A stretch of DNA of 8,103 bases from assembly GCA_947305835.1 (NCBI GenBank), contig CAMZEQ010000030.1, forward strand, positions 1 to 8,103, given 5' to 3'. The first letter of the stretch is position 1; every line of letters starts with the position of its first letter. Positions 5,627 through 8,103 of the stretch are shown in pieces. The position numbers and the translations under genes were made by a program. Source of the DNA: an uncultured Alphaproteobacteria bacterium (GTDB taxonomy: Bacteria; Pseudomonadota; Alphaproteobacteria; CAAHEQ01; UBA3637). The notes beneath the pieces are model-generated. The model saw only the letters and a program-made list of their open reading frames with translations, made no database searches and was not told where the DNA came from.

Positions 5627-6876
5627 TATTTGATCAAATGATTAATAATCAGGTTTTTGGCAATATCCAACATTTTTTGTTGTGCCGTCAGACTTTGATC
5701 GGATGTTGCGGGCATTTGACGGCATCGATCTGAAATTTCTTGCCATATATTAACGGGTAAATTTTCGGCAAAACGTTGGTGCAACTTTAACGGAGCTGTT
5801 TGCAACGCCCAGACAGCTGTTGTTTTATCCAAGTACTGTAACAGAATTTGAAAATTATTGTCGGACCATTTTGCCAAATCATCCAAATTCAAAGTACTCA
5901 AATGAATATGTTGTGTCGCTTGTTGATCTTGCTTTTCCATTTGCGCGAAAATGGCATCCTTTTGTGGAGAATGGGCCAAAATTCGGGCTGCTTTTTCGGG
6001 GCTGTCAGGTGCATGTTTTTTTTGTATCATATGTCTTAAACAAGATTCACTTTGAAACAGTAAACTTTGATAAGCCCGATTGGTCAAATTTTCCAAATGA
6101 TTCATATGTAACATAACCTGACTGACATATTCATTCGGTAATAAATTAATTATTTGTCCTGATAATTCATTGGGGAATCTGTATAAAATGAAGGCGGTAA
6201 CATCTGGTAAAATGCCACTTAAACCGTTGGCCAAACGAACCGGAGGTATTTGGGCTGCTTTTTGCCAAAGGCTTGCAGTCGGTTGCGCGGTTCGAATATG
6301 TGTGGTTAATTGTGCTTTTTTGTACAAAAAGACCAATATGATAACTAACAATAAAGCGGCTCCCATCAAAATCCCAGCGATACGAATCAAAGTTAAACGC
6401 GCCAAACCGAATGACCAAAAAGGTATATGGATAAACGGGATCATTCGAATGCTGAGGGTATCTCCTTGTTCAAAATCAATCCCCAAAGCATTTTCCACCA
6501 AAGTCCAAGCATCTTGTTCCAAAATTCGATTGGTGCTGTTCAACAAAATACTGATATGTTGTGTTTTTAATGCAGGCCCCTGATAGTGGGTTGTCGTGGT
6601 ATTTTGTTTATACGGTGACGACAAATCTTTTGAAACAACGGTTTGATCAATTTGCTGTAATCTGACCTGAGCGATTGTTTCGATGTTTCCCGCACCGACG
6701 ACAGGTTCCAATAACTGATTTAAATCCCTTTGAATTTGTTGCGCATATTCTTGTTGCAACTGAAACAGGGATTTTTCCCGAGCCGGGATCTGAAGTATAA
6801 AAACACACCATCCGATCATTAAAAAGATGCCGCTCAAAAGCAATATTTTGAATGTATCAGTGATCCGTTGATGCAT
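5626..6876 (-). CDS. fliF/fliG: Reduced FliF-FliG fusion (flagellar MS-ring/C-ring-like protein)
   Basis: A 416-aa inner-membrane protein that joins parts of two flagellar base proteins. Residues 10-30 form a first membrane helix. Residues 33-148 match only the last periplasmic ring-building part of FliF: a QRDLNQLLEPVVGAGN stretch (49-64), VRLQQIDQTV (71-80), ISILLNS (108-114), then ALGIDFEQGDTLSIRMIPF (130-148), comparable to the FliF GFDPERGD...PF signature. A second membrane helix lies at about 158-185. The cytoplasmic part follows FliG: a middle-domain-like segment (about 215-285; AFILYRFPNELSGQIINLLPNEYV) and a C-terminal domain (about 290-412; LNLDDLAKWSDNNFQILLQYLD, WALQTAPLKLHQRFAENL, AQQKMLDIAKNLI). 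Missing are the two N-terminal FliF ring domains, the FliF C-terminal tail and the FliG N-terminal domain that normally bind each other, and the FliG EHPQ motif. AAGG precedes the ATG. It is the first gene of a two-gene operon. A reduced flagellar base or repurposed ring is inferred. Confidence 0.83.
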   Translation of the reverse strand: MHQRITDTFKILLLSGIFLMIGWCVFILQIPAREKSLFQLQQEYAQQIQRDLNQLLEPVVGAGNIETIAQVRLQQIDQTVVSKDLSSPYKQNTTTTHYQGPALKTQHISILLNSTNRILEQDAWTLVENALGIDFEQGDTLSIRMIPFIHIPFWSFGLARLTLIRIAGILMGAALLLVIILVFLYKKAQLTTHIRTAQPTASLWQKAAQIPPVRLANGLSGILPDVTAFILYRFPNELSGQIINLLPNEYVSQVMLHMNHLENLTNRAYQSLLFQSESCLRHMIQKKHAPDSPEKAARILAHSPQKDAIFAQMEKQDQQATQHIHLSTLNLDDLAKWSDNNFQILLQYLDKTTAVWALQTAPLKLHQRFAENLPVNIWQEISDRCRQMPATSDQSLTAQQKMLDIAKNLIINHLIK

Positions 6877-6909
6877 ATTTTGCCTTTTTTATAGTTTCCC
6901 TTCACCGAA

Positions 6910-6938
6910 ATTCTACGTTTTTTTATTTAAAGAGTCAA
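6910..6938 (-). promoter_or_regulatory. Predicted sigma70 promoter of the FliFG/FlhG-like operon
   Basis: On the minus strand, TTGACT (6938-6933) and TAGAAT (6915-6910) are separated by exactly 17 bp. The start is predicted near 6903, about 27 nt before the ATG. This fixes the N terminus of the fusion: there is no room for the missing FliF domains upstream. A housekeeping-type promoter is unlike the sigma54 or sigma28 promoters often found on flagellar genes. Confidence 0.65.
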
Positions 6939-6946
6939 GAATTATT

Positions 6947-6975
6947 TTGCTTTTTCATATTCCTTGTGCTATAAT
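6947..6975 (+). promoter_or_regulatory. birA: Predicted sigma70 promoter of birA
   Basis: TTGCTT (6947-6952), a 17-bp spacer and a perfect TATAAT (6970-6975) with an extended TG. The first base of the birA ATG is eight bases after the -10 box, which is where transcription should start. Its -35 box lies 9 bp from that of the divergent FliFG promoter. Confidence 0.7.
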
Positions 6976-6982
6976 TTAAAAC

Positions 6983-7648
6983 ATGAAGTGGGATATACAC
7001 CAATTTGAAACGCTGGAAAGTACAAATATGACGGCACGCGCTTGTCCGCCGGGAACGGTTGTGATGGCAGAAACACAAACAGCCGGAAGAGGACGTTATG
7101 GTCGTGCATGGCAAAGTCCGAAAGGAAATTTATATATGTCTTTGGTTTTGCCTGATTTGGGGAAAAATACCCCCTATATTGCTTTTTTAACAGCGGTAGC
7201 GGTAGCGGATAGTTTGCCCGATTTTAATGTGTCGTTGAAATGGCCGAATGATGTATTATTGGACGGTAAAAAATTGGCCGGTATTTTGGTGGAACGTGTT
7301 GCTGATAAAGTGATTGTGGGTATCGGGGTCAATATCATTTCAAATCCGACAGAAAATGTGTTGTATCCGACCACCAGTTTAGAGGGGCGTTTGCGTCCTA
7401 TGACATTGGCAAAACGTATTTTGCTGCAATATAATACGCTTTTGGAATTATTGGATAAAAAAGGTTTTAAACCTGTTCGGACGCGCTGGTTAAAGGCTGC
7501 AAAAGGTTTGGGACAGCCCATGAGTGTGCATTTGGCTGACAGTGAGGCATGCGGTATTTTTAAAGGTATTAATGCAACAGGTGCTCTGTTATTGAAACAA
7601 AAACATCATACCCGTAAAATCACGGTGGGAGATGTCTTTTTAATTTAA
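6983..7648 (+). CDS. birA: Biotin--[acetyl-CoA-carboxylase] ligase, without repressor domain
   Basis: This cytoplasmic enzyme activates biotin with ATP and attaches it to the carrier lysine of biotin carboxylases. At 221 aa it is a short, group I ligase: the N-terminal winged helix of E. coli BirA is absent, so it should not act as a biotin-operon repressor. Visible motifs are FETLESTN (8-15, biotin and substrate contact), the biotinyl-AMP loop GRGRYGR (35-41), KWPND (87-91, with the catalytic Lys), KLAGILVE (97-104) and GIGVNI (113-118). The small C-terminal domain covers about 175-221. The start at 6983 is required because ESTN follows it directly; there is no ribosome site, and the promoter spacing suggests a leaderless mRNA. 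The next gene begins 15 nt after its stop, so the two form an operon. Confidence 0.95.
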   Translation: MKWDIHQFETLESTNMTARACPPGTVVMAETQTAGRGRYGRAWQSPKGNLYMSLVLPDLGKNTPYIAFLTAVAVADSLPDFNVSLKWPNDVLLDGKKLAGILVERVADKVIVGIGVNIISNPTENVLYPTTSLEGRLRPMTLAKRILLQYNTLLELLDKKGFKPVRTRWLKAAKGLGQPMSVHLADSEACGIFKGINATGALLLKQKHHTRKITVGDVFLI

Positions 7649-7651
7649 ATG

Positions 7652-7656
7652 AAGGA
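7652..7656 (+). promoter_or_regulatory. Ribosome binding site deciding the RNase J start
   Basis: AAGGA lies seven bases before the ATG at 7664. A competing in-frame ATG at 7649 abuts the birA stop, has no ribosome site and would add only five residues (MKDKN). I therefore prefer 7664. Confidence 0.7.
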
Positions 7657-7663
7657 TAAGAAT

Positions 7664-8103
7664 ATGGTTGATAGTCAAGAAGGAATTAATTTGCCGACAG
7701 ATGAACTATTGTTCGTGCCCATTGGTGGTGCAACAGGAGTTGGAATGAATTGCTATGCCTATGGTTATAAGGGCAAATGGTTAGTTGTGGATTTGGGAAT
7801 TGGCTTCCCAGGAGAAGATTTACCCGGTGTGGATTGTTTGATCCCGGATGTTTCTTTTTTGCGTGAACATCAAGACGATATTGTGGGTCTAGTTATCACT
7901 CATGCTCACGAAGATCATATAGGCGCAATTGGTTATTTGTGGCGAGATTTACACTGTCCGATTTATTGTACGGCTTTTGCTAAAGAATTGATTGAAAATA
8001 AACTCAATGAGGAAGGATTATTGGGGCGTGTGGAAATTTGTCAGGTGCCACAGGGGGGATTGGTTGATTTGAAACCTTTTTCGGTGGAATTTGTTTCTAT
8101 GAC
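7664..8103 (+). CDS. rnj: Ribonuclease J (3' end outside window)
   Basis: A metallo-beta-lactamase/beta-CASP ribonuclease that processes and degrades RNA as a 5'-3' exonuclease and endonuclease with zinc. The first 146 residues are present and cover the N-terminal part of the metallo-beta-lactamase domain: LLFVPIGGATGVGMN (15-29), KWLVVDLGIGFPGEDLPGVD (38-57), the metal-binding motif HAHEDH (80-85) and GAIGYLWRDL (87-96). The usual Glu of the GGxxEIGxN signature is replaced by Gly (GGATGVGMN), while the HxHxDH metal ligands are intact. The beta-CASP and C-terminal domains lie outside. It follows birA closely in what looks like one operon, as in many alphaproteobacteria, although the coaX gene often found between them is missing. 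Confidence 0.93.
   Translation, partial: MVDSQEGINLPTDELLFVPIGGATGVGMNCYAYGYKGKWLVVDLGIGFPGEDLPGVDCLIPDVSFLREHQDDIVGLVITHAHEDHIGAIGYLWRDLHCPIYCTAFAKELIENKLNEEGLLGRVEICQVPQGGLVDLKPFSVEFVSM

Noticed and set aside
5820..6116. Plus-strand open frames over the FliFG gene (also 6170-6583)
   Set aside because: They are shadows of the minus-strand gene, with no ribosome site or recognisable domain.
1..8103. CRISPR array, insertion sequence, tRNA or rRNA genes
   Set aside because: I saw no regularly spaced short repeats, no transposase frame, no terminal inverted repeats with target duplications, and no tRNA or rRNA signature.

Overview
The window looks like the chromosome of an uncultured, moderately AT-rich alphaproteobacterium. 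The basis is a C- type (zinc-free) ribosomal protein S4, a monofunctional BirA placed directly before an RNase J gene (an alphaproteobacterial arrangement), and an FdxA-family ferredoxin. The codons and intergenic regions are AT-rich, and the promoters are clear sigma70 type with 16-17 bp spacers. The Cys-rich lectin-like secreted proteins resemble those of host-associated lineages. The exact order is my inference, not something the sequence proves.

Layout. (1) Positions 1-1041, minus strand: the 5' part of a Sua5-type threonylcarbamoyl-AMP synthase gene, preceded by a small ferredoxin gene with its own promoter and a hairpin terminator. (2) Positions 1085-4161, plus strand: two tandem paralogous secreted Cys-rich proteins. 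Each has an almost identical promoter, signal peptide and N-terminal third, joined to different C-terminal modules. A 362-nt block with one mismatch links them, and the first gene carries a G8 tract. (3) Positions 4227-5020: rpsD with a near-consensus promoter, a leader of about 98 nt predicted to fold into a closed multibranch structure, and a strong terminator. (4) Positions 5006-6938, minus strand: a translationally coupled pair. The first gene is an apparent FliF-FliG fusion, reduced to the last FliF ring domain plus FliG middle and C-terminal domains. The second is a MinD/FlhG-like protein that has lost its P-loop. (5) Positions 6947-8103, plus strand: birA, apparently on a leaderless mRNA, followed by the 5' part of an RNase J gene.

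How it fits together. Most genes are ordinary housekeeping: tRNA t6A modification, electron transfer, ribosome assembly and autoregulation, biotinylation, and RNA turnover. The two non-routine parts are the surface or periplasmic paralog pair, which shows signs of gene conversion and module exchange, and the compact flagellar-derived FliFG/pseudo-FlhG module. The latter is the best candidate here for an undescribed system: either a heavily reduced flagellar base or a repurposed membrane ring.
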